Shown: in pieces, positions 1 to 5,889 of the stretch
Layout of the letters: every line of letters starts with the position of its first letter
How positions within the stretch are numbered: position 1 is the first letter of the stretch
Assembly: GCA_937915755.1 (NCBI GenBank)
Contig: CALGGR010000318.1
Coordinates: 1-33,893 of the forward strand
Source: an uncultured Fretibacterium sp.
GTDB taxonomy: Bacteria > Synergistota > Synergistia > Synergistales > Aminobacteriaceae
Length of the DNA: 33,893 bases
Reading direction: 5' to 3'
Made by a program: the position numbers and the translations under genes
The notes under the pieces: generated by a model
Told to the model about the DNA's origin: nothing
The model's input: the letters and a program-made list of their open reading frames with translations, nothing else
The model's database searches: none

Positions 1-37
1 ACGCACCGTCCCTTCGGGGCTACGCTATGGTACCAAG
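1..37 (+). other. Possible hairpin at the window edge
   Basis: The first bases contain a GC-rich stem of the form CGTCCC / GGG-ct-ACG around a TTCG loop, flanked by ACC and GGT that could extend it with mismatches. It lies just before the decayed ABC ATPase. It could be the end of a mobile element on which the assembly broke, but nothing further supports that. Confidence 0.2.
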
Positions 38-59
38 TTTTATTTTCAAACTACATTGT

Positions 60-493
60 GTTGTCGGAATTCTCTTATTCCTGTTATTCAATAGAAGGAA
101 TTATATCACACTTAACTTAACTTGCGCAATTCATCTCCAACCTAAAGAGGCGGGAGTCTTCTTGCGGGTTATGATAAAAGTGATTTTTATCCGCGTAAGA
201 TGTCAGGAGGGCAGCAGCAGAGGGTGGGAATAGCAAGAGCCGTAGCTTCTGATGCAAAGGTTATTCTTTTTGATGAGCCTACAAGTTCTCTTGACCCTGA
301 ACTCATCGGCGAGGTTCTTGAAGTCATACGGAAGGTTGCAAAAGCCAATATCACAATGTTAATCATGATTGCAGACAAAATGATTTTCCTTGAAGACGGT
401 GTGGTTGCCGGAGAAGGAACTCCCGAAGAAATCTTTGAGCATTCGACAAACGAACGCATACGAAGATTTGTGAATCGTGTTATGGAAGCATGA
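60..493 (+). pseudogene. Decayed amino-acid ABC transporter ATPase
   Basis: This is the C-terminal half of a GlnQ/HisP-type ATPase, which would have powered the permease and binding protein encoded downstream. The readable frame opens after a stop at 143-145. It contains YPRKMSGGQQQR (signature motif, bases 188-235) and VILFDEPTSSLD (Walker B and D-loop). Upstream, in another frame, residues such as LFNRRN and NLTCAIHLQ at about 84-140 resemble the family's Q-loop region, so at least one frameshift separates the halves. No Walker A is present. About eleven residues that normally hold the H-loop (switch) histidine are missing between ITMLIM and ADKMIFLEDG. A functional ATPase of this family is about 240 residues; this open part gives fewer than 120. 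It is most likely a pseudogene, though the contig edge hides the true 5' end. Confidence 0.7.
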
Positions 494-505
494 TGAGGCC
501 TTAAC

Positions 506-1171
506 ATGTTATTTGACATCAATAATTTTACAAGCCTTTTTCCGATCGTTTTATCATCACTGGGTCTGACTTCAGAGATCGCTTTGTTTTCACTTATAGG
601 CACTCTGATTTTGTCAGTCGTTATAGCAATCATACGGTATTATCGTATACCTGTTCTGACACAGTTCTTTGATGTCTTCATAACGATTTTCAGGGCAACC
701 CCGCTAGTTGTTGAGTTATTCATGATATTCTTTGCGCTGCCTTGTATTTTTCCGTCGCTGAAAGCAATGACACCGTTTCAAGCTACTGTTTTGAGCCTGA
801 TATTGAACACGTCTGCTTTTATGGCTGAAAGTTTCAGAGCTGCGCTTGAATCAGTTGACAGAGGACAGATTGAGGCTTGCTATTCACTCGGAATGACTAA
901 GAGGCAGTCAATGGTGCGCGTAATTTTACCGCAGTCTTTTGTTGTAGCTGTTCCGTCAATAGGCAATCACTTCATCGGAATCATAAAGGGTACTGCTTTG
1001 GGTTTTACAGTAGGTCTTGCGGACGTCATGGGGACAGCGAAAATGGAAGCAGCTCTCAGCCTTAGATTTTTCGAGGCGTATCTTTGTGTAACTATTATCT
1101 ATGTCGTGATTGTCCTAGTTGTGGAATTTTTCTTACGGCTTATAGAACGGAAGATGCAAAATTTGTATTAA
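506..1171 (+). CDS. Polar amino-acid ABC transporter permease
   Basis: This 221-residue inner-membrane protein belongs to the His/Glu/Gln/Arg/opine permease family (HisM/GlnP type), which forms the channel of a polar amino-acid importer. Several hydrophobic segments are visible (about residues 15-40, 55-80, 90-105 and 180-210). The cytoplasmic EAA loop that docks with the ATPase is clear: ESVDRGQIEACYSLGMTKRQ followed by VILPQS. It begins 12 nt after the ATPase remnant and is followed 41 nt later by the binding protein, so the three were one operon. The EAA loop is intact although its cognate ATPase looks broken, so transport would need an ATPase from elsewhere. The substrate cannot be told from sequence. 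Confidence 0.9.
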   Translation: MLFDINNFTSLFPIVLSSLGLTSEIALFSLIGTLILSVVIAIIRYYRIPVLTQFFDVFITIFRATPLVVELFMIFFALPCIFPSLKAMTPFQATVLSLILNTSAFMAESFRAALESVDRGQIEACYSLGMTKRQSMVRVILPQSFVVAVPSIGNHFIGIIKGTALGFTVGLADVMGTAKMEAALSLRFFEAYLCVTIIYVVIVLVVEFFLRLIERKMQNLY

Positions 1172-1212
1172 CTCCGTTCTGAAGTATAAATCATTCAATC
1201 AGGAGGTTTTTC

Positions 1213-2010
1213 ATGAAACATCTATCATTGGTTTTAACGCTTTGCGTTGCGCTCATCGGAACGGCATTTGCTGATGCCCCGAAGGAGATCACCGTAGCTT
1301 CAGGAAATTCATCAGTGCCAAACTCGTACATAACCGGCGGGAAACATCTCGGAACTGAGCCTGACATCTGGGCAGTCATTGCTGAGAAGGCAGGTATCAA
1401 AGTCAGCTTCGTTACGGGCGAGTTCAATACCCTCTTCGGTTATCTCGATTCAGGCAGAGCCGACACTGTTGGCAACACAATAACAGTGAATCAGCTCCGT
1501 ATGGAGAAGTACAGCTTTTCAGAGCCTTACGCTTACATTCCTGAGAAGCTCGTAGTTCATGAAGACCGCACAGACTTAAAGAGACTGCGCGACATCGATG
1601 GTCTGAAATGCGGATATTCTTCAGGTTCAAACGGCGGAAATCTCTTCAAGCAGATTGCGGAACGTGAAGGGATAAAAGTTGAGCTTGTTGTTTACGACAG
1701 CAGCGATTTGCTCAACGAAGCATTCAGGCAGGGGAAGGTTGATGTCATGATCTTTGCAGGCAGTGAGGCAGCGTTCAAGATCAAGAACGGGTTTCTTAAA
1801 GCCCGTACAGTTGAAGAGAACATCACTGTCGGAGAAAAGGCTTTCCCGTTCCGTAAGGGTGATGAGAAATCTGATGAACTCCGCATAGCGGTAACGAAGG
1901 CCATTCAGGAGATGAAAGCCGACGGTTCGTTGAAGGCGATCTACGAAAAGTGGTTCAATGAGGATTACAGCAATCCTCCCACAAATTACGTTTCACCGTG
2001 GCAGTATTAG
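1213..2010 (+). CDS. Amino-acid ABC transporter substrate-binding protein
   Basis: This 265-residue periplasmic protein of the type-II SBP family 3 (PBPb fold) captures a polar amino acid for the adjacent permease. Its first 20-22 residues form a signal peptide (positive MKH, hydrophobic core, AFADA cleavage region). Family hallmarks are GTEPDIWAVIAEKAG in lobe 1, the segment NTITVNQLRMEKYSFSEPYAY with the usual ligand-contacting Arg, and a C-terminal ALKAIYEKW-type helix (here SLKAIYEKWF). A strong Shine-Dalgarno AGGAGG at 1201-1206 lies 6 nt before the ATG and fixes the start. The gene ends with TAG and is followed by a terminator-like hairpin. Substrate specificity is unknown. Confidence 0.92.
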   Translation: MKHLSLVLTLCVALIGTAFADAPKEITVASGNSSVPNSYITGGKHLGTEPDIWAVIAEKAGIKVSFVTGEFNTLFGYLDSGRADTVGNTITVNQLRMEKYSFSEPYAYIPEKLVVHEDRTDLKRLRDIDGLKCGYSSGSNGGNLFKQIAEREGIKVELVVYDSSDLLNEAFRQGKVDVMIFAGSEAAFKIKNGFLKARTVEENITVGEKAFPFRKGDEKSDELRIAVTKAIQEMKADGSLKAIYEKWFNEDYSNPPTNYVSPWQY

Positions 2011-2023
2011 ATCTATACAAAAA

Positions 2024-2072
2024 TTCGGGTACTGCGCATGTAAAATTGCACGGTATCCGAAAAATTTATTTT
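2024..2072 (+). terminator. Putative terminator after the ABC operon
   Basis: TTCGGGTAC at 2024-2032 pairs with GTATCCGAA at 2053-2061 (one G-T wobble). An inner TGC/GCA pair (2033-2035 with 2048-2050) extends the stem past a 2-nt bulge. An A/T-rich run with several Ts follows. It starts 13 nt after the binding-protein stop. The T tract is interrupted, so strength is uncertain. Confidence 0.45.
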
Positions 2073-2081
2073 GGGCTTTAA

Positions 2082-2165
2082 TTGTTACAGGCTCACACAT
2101 TCATTTTCGACAAGCACTTGGCTATGAAGCGTGAATACGAAAGTGAACTACTGAGTCGAGCGTAG
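2082..2165 (+). pseudogene. Possible TnpB C-terminal tail remnant
   Basis: An open stretch of 27 codons with no start codon ends with MKREYESELLSRA and a TAG at 2163-2165. Such a tail, with a Met-Lys-x-Glu motif shortly before the stop, recalls the C-termini of IS200/IS605-type TnpB proteins. No RuvC or zinc-ribbon residues precede it, because an in-frame stop lies at 2079-2081. If the reading is right, this is the scar of a lost insertion sequence between the ABC operon and the HD gene. The resemblance is from memory and short. Confidence 0.25.
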
Positions 2166-2205
2166 AAGTTGGGGTTAATTACATGATTCTCACATTCCGA
2201 ACTCC

Positions 2206-2664
2206 TCACATAAATTCTTCGCACAGCTTCTCGAAGCGTTCACGTTCCTTGTCTTTAACAGATTTGGATAAGTCCTTCATGCAGTGATCTATCACGTCAG
2301 CGTCTTTCAGAGCTTCATCAGTCGGGCTGTCAATGACCAGCTTATCGTCATGGTGATAGATTGCCGAATAGATAATTTCCGTCTCAGCTTCATTTGTCAG
2401 CTTCAGCTCTTTCAGAATTTCCCTTGCCAGCTCAGCTCCTTTGTGCGCATGATCCTCATAGGAGCCGGTCTTATAGGCGTGAAGGTCATGAAGCATAGCC
2501 GCCATTGAGAGAAGTTCAGGATCGAGCTTCCTTTTCTTAGCTATCATAGTAGCAGCCAAAGAAACGCCGTAAAGGTGAGCGATAGCACTCGTTCTTTTGT
2601 CTATGTCCGTGATTTGGTTAATTTCCTTGTCAACGTAAGTTCGTAATTCTTTTAGTCTGCTCAT
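2206..2664 (-). CDS. HD-domain hydrolase
   Basis: This 152-residue cytoplasmic protein has the HD metal-dependent phosphohydrolase motif set: an early His (AIAHLYG), HD in AAMLHDLHAYK, a further His in EDHAHKGAELA, YHHDD, and the late Asp in DADVIDH. The physiological substrate is unknown; relatives include nucleotidases and (p)ppGpp hydrolases. An upstream in-frame Met at 2700 exists, but the start chosen is the ATG at 2664-2662. It overlaps the GNAT stop as TAATG and has GAGGAA upstream, implying translational coupling. It is the last gene of the three-gene run acetyltransferase-GNAT-HD on the minus strand. Confidence 0.82.
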   Translation of the reverse strand: MSRLKELRTYVDKEINQITDIDKRTSAIAHLYGVSLAATMIAKKRKLDPELLSMAAMLHDLHAYKTGSYEDHAHKGAELAREILKELKLTNEAETEIIYSAIYHHDDKLVIDSPTDEALKDADVIDHCMKDLSKSVKDKERERFEKLCEEFM

Positions 2665-2906
2665 TAGTGTTCCTCTAACCATTTCTTCGCATAAGAGCAT
2701 GTAGCTTCAACTCTTCCGCCGCGTTTCTTGATCTCATCAACAGCCGCCTGCACCAGTTTAGAAGCCACGCCTTGACCCCTGAGACTTCCATCGACGAAAG
2801 TGTGGTCAATAACGAAGACTCCTGGTGAGGTCTCTGGGAATGTTATCTCTGCTACGATTTTGCCGGTCTCGTCTCTCTGCAGGATTCTGTTTGCTTCAAA
2901 TTCCAT
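2664..2906 (-). CDS. Short GNAT-type N-acetyltransferase
   Basis: This is an 80-residue single-domain protein of the small GNAT class (YjdJ-like), expected to bind acetyl-CoA and acetylate an unknown acceptor. The family pattern is clear: ITFPETSPGVFVIDHTFVDGSLRGQGVASKLV, with the acetyl-CoA pyrophosphate loop RGQGVASKL, and a C-terminal ATCSYAKKWLEEH matching the usual CSY-x-K-x-W-x-x-x-H ending. The ATG at 2906 (MEFEANRI) is preferred over the upstream start at 2954 because it has a GAGGA ribosome site at the right distance and overlaps the preceding gene by only 11 nt. It is coupled to the HD gene downstream through TAATG. Confidence 0.85.
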   Translation of the reverse strand: MEFEANRILQRDETGKIVAEITFPETSPGVFVIDHTFVDGSLRGQGVASKLVQAAVDEIKKRGGRVEATCSYAKKWLEEH

Positions 2907-3468
2907 TGGTATCATCCTCAATGTCTTTAATCTTTCTAGCCGGAATACCAGCAACTACACAGTTATCCGGCACATCTTTACTCACGACAGCACCAGCGGC
3001 CACTACTACATTATTACCAATAGTAACACCAGGCAGAATAGTAACATTGCCGCCGATCCAGACATCGTTACCGATATGAACAGGCTTGGCTACTCCAATG
3101 TGTTTCCGTCTACCCATAGGAGAGAGCGGATGCCCTACTGTTGTAATGATTGTGTTAGGGCCAATCATAACATTGTCGCCAATGTAGACTTCCTTTATAT
3201 CCAGAATGGTGAGATTGTAGTTTCCGGTGAAGTTATTCCCGATGAAAATTTTCTTGCCGTTGTCGCAATTGAAAGTCTTACCGATCCAGACGTCTCGCCC
3301 TGCACTTCCGAGCATAGCCCGAAGCTGTGCGTACTGAGCGTCATAGTCTGAATCGTCAATAGCGTTATACTTCTTGCATTGAATGATGGCATTTTCTTTT
3401 CGAGCGACGACTGCCGGATCATCGTAACAGTATTCAAGGCCTGCTTCCAGTTTTTCAATTTCAGTCAT
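2896..3468 (-). CDS. Maltose/galactoside-type sugar O-acetyltransferase
   Basis: This 190-residue protein of the LacA/Maa/NodL group transfers acetyl from acetyl-CoA to a sugar hydroxyl. The N-terminal maltose-acetyltransferase cap is MTEIEKLEAGLEYCYDDPAV. It is followed by the left-handed beta-helix of hexapeptide repeats (IGDNVMIGPNT, IGNDVWIGGNVTILPGVTIGN, VVVAAGAVVSKDVPDN), the catalytic His region TTVGHPLSP, and the typical ending VVAGIPARKIK. The frame stays open upstream to 3660, but family alignment places the start at the ATG at 3468, with an AAAGGA site 12 nt before it. The 64-residue upstream extension is not part of the known fold and is probably untranslated. Confidence 0.9.
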   Translation of the reverse strand: MTEIEKLEAGLEYCYDDPAVVARKENAIIQCKKYNAIDDSDYDAQYAQLRAMLGSAGRDVWIGKTFNCDNGKKIFIGNNFTGNYNLTILDIKEVYIGDNVMIGPNTIITTVGHPLSPMGRRKHIGVAKPVHIGNDVWIGGNVTILPGVTIGNNVVVAAGAVVSKDVPDNCVVAGIPARKIKDIEDDTNGI

Positions 3469-3643
3469 TGTGCGTTCAAGTCCTTTCTGTAACCATAGTT
3501 TTAATTTTAGCATGTGAAACTCCTTACTTCGCACCCAGTACGCCTTTCGTGCTTGGCTTTTTGACAATTCGGTTAATGCATATTTTCTGCAAATTTTTAT
3601 GTTTTCACGTTTGATGAACATTCTTACAATTTCCAGCTCCATA
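3469..3643 (-). other. Leader region of the acetyltransferase gene
   Basis: No independent gene is supported here. The frame of the acetyltransferase is open but reads as a low-complexity, Lys/Arg-rich sequence with no recognisable domain. Together with the remnant at 3644-3718 and the hairpin at 3760-3787 it fills the 348 nt between the acetyltransferase start and the small gene ending at 3817. Confidence 0.4.
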
Positions 3644-3718
3644 TTACTGATTACATTCATACATCTCGGAATGCGTTATCTCTGTGTTGTCGTTCAGCGT
3701 CATAAAAGGGTACATCAT
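3644..3718 (-). pseudogene. Truncated small-protein remnant
   Basis: A 24-codon frame starting with two ATGs reads MMYPFMTLNDNTEITHSEM and then changes character and stops at TAA (3646-3644). It has a very good ribosome-binding site (AAAGGAGATGAAAGGAATC before the ATG). The opening resembles short conserved hypothetical proteins of about 80 residues from gut Firmicutes and phages that begin YPFMTL-D-TEI-HS; this is recollection, not a search. The intact start joined to unrelated sequence suggests a deletion or insertion joint near 3660, leaving only the 5' end of the gene. Confidence 0.35.
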
Positions 3719-3759
3719 GATTCCTTTCATCTCCTTTCAAGCTATATCGGCACATAAAA

Positions 3760-3787
3760 AAAGTACCAGCTTTTACACCGATACTTT
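3760..3787. terminator. Weak hairpin, possible terminator
   Basis: AAAGTA (3760-3765) can pair with TACTTT (3782-3787) around a 16-nt loop, 30 nt beyond the stop of the 62-aa gene on the minus strand. It is flanked by an A run on the left, which reads as Ts on the minus strand. Only six AT-rich pairs form, so the call is tentative. Confidence 0.25.
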
Positions 3788-3816
3788 GGGATTTTCTCGA
3801 AGCATAATGGGCTAGA

Positions 3817-4005
3817 TTATTTGTTACGTTCGTGCCTCTCTGCCTCAGATTTACGGTTCATCTCTTCAGCTGCATTAAGTACAGCGGAAGAAGCAGCCCG
3901 TGAGAGCTTATCAACTCCAGCGTAAAAAGTATCGCACCCGCCGTGATTCAGGAAGAATACAGTACCTTTCGCCGCTCCTAAAAGTGCTTTGCCTAATAAT
4001 CCCAT
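3817..4005 (-). CDS. 62-aa small protein of unknown function
   Basis: This small protein begins MGLLGKALLGAAKGTVFFLNHGG, an amphipathic or weakly hydrophobic Gly/Ala-rich N-terminus. It continues into a charged helical tail rich in Glu, Arg and Lys (AAEEMNRKSEAERHERNK). The start is the ATG at 4005-4003: a perfect AGGAGG lies 8 nt upstream, whereas the in-frame GTG nine nt earlier would overlap that site. It begins 21 nt after the stop of the DnaJ-zinc-finger gene, so both are probably one transcript driven by the promoter at 5814-5845. I do not recognise a family. The strong ribosome site and clean spacing argue for a real gene. Confidence 0.65.
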   Translation of the reverse strand: MGLLGKALLGAAKGTVFFLNHGGCDTFYAGVDKLSRAASSAVLNAAEEMNRKSEAERHERNK

Positions 4006-4026
4006 GTCGTTCACCTCCTCTCAGCT

Positions 4027-5694
4027 TCACACTATCTTTAAGAGTGCCCAGATATATGTTGCAATTCCCGGCAATGCAGTAGCCGTACTCCATGCCACAT
4101 AGCTCGCAGCCTCACCTAGTGAATAGCCGTTCATTACGGACTTGTTCTCCGTGAACGGAATCCTCATGAGCAGCTTCTTCTTTTTCCTCCAATCATAGAA
4201 TAGCTCTTTGCCATCCTTCTTGTACCACTTGTTGAGTACCTTCACGATTAGCCATGCGGATATTGCCGGCACTGCCACACAGACTGCGAGAAATAGCATA
4301 AAGCCAAAGAATTCTGGGGAACTCTCTGGTTTCACTTTCTGGAATATGGGAGAGGAAAGGTACGCTAACACAGGGGTCAGTATTGCGAACATGACAGCAA
4401 AATATATACTGTTGATGCTCTGCACATTCTTACACAGCAAAGTTAATGTTTTGAGCGCATCGGAGATATATTGTTCCGAAACAGCATTCTTCAGCCTTGC
4501 CTGAATGGTGCGCGGATTGTCGCTCTCAATGCTTTCACTGAGAATCTTTTTGTTCACATCATAGCTCATGAAATCAGCTATGCTCGAAGATACATCTGCG
4601 TACGGCCTCAGTAACGATGGCTTACTTTTCTGCATCGCTGATATAACATCTTCCATAATGTTATCCATTGCTCCGCCGGCATCAAGAACTGAAGCATTCT
4701 TCCCGCAAAGAAGCCATTTGCTCTTTTTGCCTTTAATGCTGACTTCGGCTTCGGCTAAAGGCAATCTGCAAACATAGTGTACGATGAAGTCATCAGCACT
4801 ATCCCTTTCGGAAGCATCGTACTTCACTTCGGCATAGTTCCTTATATTCACAAGCCCAATCTTTGATACTGCATCTTTGAATGTCTTGGGAGCAGTCTTC
4901 AAACAGCTCATCGAGAAAGCCGGCTTAACTTTTATATGCGTCCTTGCTATTGTCGTCAGCCACCCGCTGCCTGCACAGTGTTCGCAGCGTATTTCCCCGT
5001 GTCCGTGACATTTCGAGCAAATTTCATGTCCGCGTCCTTTGCATATATTACACTGTTCAATTCCTGTGCCGTTGCAATAAGTGCAGGGTTTGTGATAATC
5101 AGGAAGAGAAGAATTATACGGCTGTTTTCTGCCTGTTCCGTTGCACCATTGACACCTGATCTGTCCGCTTCCTTTGCACTTGAAGCATTGAGTGCTTCCA
5201 TGCCCTCGACAAGATGTGCATGTCCTGCTTCCCCTGCCTCCGCATTCCTGGCAAGGCTGATAGAAAAGCCACGACATAGGATTTTCGTACAATACCGTTT
5301 CCTCGTAGATTTCGCCGTAATGATTTCTTGCCAACGAAGCTTCAATTTTGCGCCTGAGTTCAACATCACTTAAATCATTGTCTTTCTGAGACGCTAATCT
5401 TACCGTGAACTCATCTCTAGTACCAGCTAAACTGTGTTCCGATGAAGGAGGCAATCTGTCAGACAAAACTGCAAATTCAACATCTCCGGAAAAACTATAG
5501 CTAATATCTGCTATGAATGTTTCAACACGCGAATCTATGCTTACTTCTGTTCCTCCATATGCTCCTGTAGCCTGCCTGATGTGTTCGGCAATACTTTTCC
5601 TGCAAAGCTGGTCATAGTTCTCTTTTTCGCCCGCAGAAAAATCACTGTGTTCCCTCTCAATTACACTTACTTCATCATAGCTTGTATTAGACAC
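4027..5694 (-). CDS. DnaJ-type zinc-finger membrane protein
   Basis: This is a protein of about 555 residues with three parts. The N-terminal ~145 residues are acidic and unassigned. Residues ~148-244 hold eight CxxC motifs, mostly in the CxxCxGxG form of the DnaJ cysteine-rich domain (CQECGGRG, CTSCRGHG, CFKCKGSG, CQWCNGTG, CTYCNGTG, CNICKGRG, CSKCHGHG, CEHCAGSG), enough for four zinc sites, twice the number in DnaJ. The C-terminal part has two membrane helices (about 425-450 and 458-482) and a third hydrophobic segment at the very end. There is no J domain, so it is not a DnaJ co-chaperone in the usual sense. Two GTG starts are possible (5703 and 5694); 5694 has the better spacing to AAGGG. 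Its promoter carries a G/C tract. The function is unknown; a membrane-anchored redox, folding or sensing role is only a guess. Confidence 0.85.
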   Translation of the reverse strand: MSNTSYDEVSVIEREHSDFSAGEKENYDQLCRKSIAEHIRQATGAYGGTEVSIDSRVETFIADISYSFSGDVEFAVLSDRLPPSSEHSLAGTRDEFTVRLASQKDNDLSDVELRRKIEASLARNHYGEIYEETVLYENPMSWLFYQPCQECGGRGSRTCTSCRGHGSTQCFKCKGSGQIRCQWCNGTGRKQPYNSSLPDYHKPCTYCNGTGIEQCNICKGRGHEICSKCHGHGEIRCEHCAGSGWLTTIARTHIKVKPAFSMSCLKTAPKTFKDAVSKIGLVNIRNYAEVKYDASERDSADDFIVHYVCRLPLAEAEVSIKGKKSKWLLCGKNASVLDAGGAMDNIMEDVISAMQKSKPSLLRPYADVSSSIADFMSYDVNKKILSESIESDNPRTIQARLKNAVSEQYISDALKTLTLLCKNVQSINSIYFAVMFAILTPVLAYLSSPIFQKVKPESSPEFFGFMLFLAVCVAVPAISAWLIVKVLNKWYKKDGKELFYDWRKKKKLLMRIPFTENKSVMNGYSLGEAASYVAWSTATALPGIATYIWALLKIV

Positions 5695-5732
5695 TGTATC
5701 CACCCTTCCAAACTTGACACATGAAATAAATA

Positions 5733-5761
5733 TAATCTTGCGTTTTGATGTTTAATCTTGC
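5733..5761. promoter_or_regulatory. Direct repeat, candidate operator
   Basis: TAATCTTGC occurs at 5733-5741 and again at 5753-5761, 20 bp apart (about two helical turns). This lies in the leader between the promoter at 5814-5845 and the DnaJ-zinc-finger gene. Two same-face copies of a 9-mer in a leader are typical of a regulator site downstream of a promoter, or of a repeated RNA motif. No regulator gene is adjacent. Confidence 0.35.
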
Positions 5762-5813
5762 AAAATTATTATTTAATCACGTTGTTATTCCTGTATTACT
5801 AATTTTCGCGGTA

Positions 5814-5845
5814 ATTATACCTCAATGGGGGGGGGGCTTTGTCAA
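5814..5845 (-). promoter_or_regulatory. Consensus promoter with 10-G/C spacer tract
   Basis: On the minus strand TTGACA (5845-5840) and TATAAT (5819-5814) are both perfect sigma-70 boxes. The spacer (5839-5820) is 20 bp and includes ten consecutive Cs (Gs on the plus strand at 5827-5836). Optimal spacing is 17 bp, so loss of three tract bases would create an ideal promoter and other lengths would weaken it. This matches length-variable spacer promoters known from Neisseria surface genes. It drives the DnaJ-zinc-finger gene and the 62-aa gene, with a leader of about 110 nt. The exact tract length in a metagenomic assembly is uncertain. Confidence 0.65.
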
Positions 5846-5848
5846 CAC

Positions 5849-5889
5849 AAAAATTCCCCCTCATGCAAAATGCACAAAGGGGAAAATTT
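5849..5889 (-). terminator. Terminator of the dnaX-cdaR operon
   Basis: AAAAATTCCCC (5849-5859) pairs with GGGGAAAATTT (5879-5889), and a short TGCA/TGCA inner pairing lies in the loop. On the minus strand it follows directly after the cdaR stop codon (5890-5892, TAG) and ends in a T run, the form of an intrinsic terminator. It also insulates the operon from the promoter immediately beyond. Confidence 0.75.

Noticed and set aside
3469..3643. LysR-type regulator N-terminus in front of the acetyltransferase
   Set aside because: MELEIVRMF vaguely recalls a LysR start, but the helix-turn-helix pattern does not follow.
5714..5736. Plus-strand TTGACA followed by TATAAT
   Set aside because: The spacing is only 11 bp, too short for a sigma-70 promoter, and no plus-strand gene follows.
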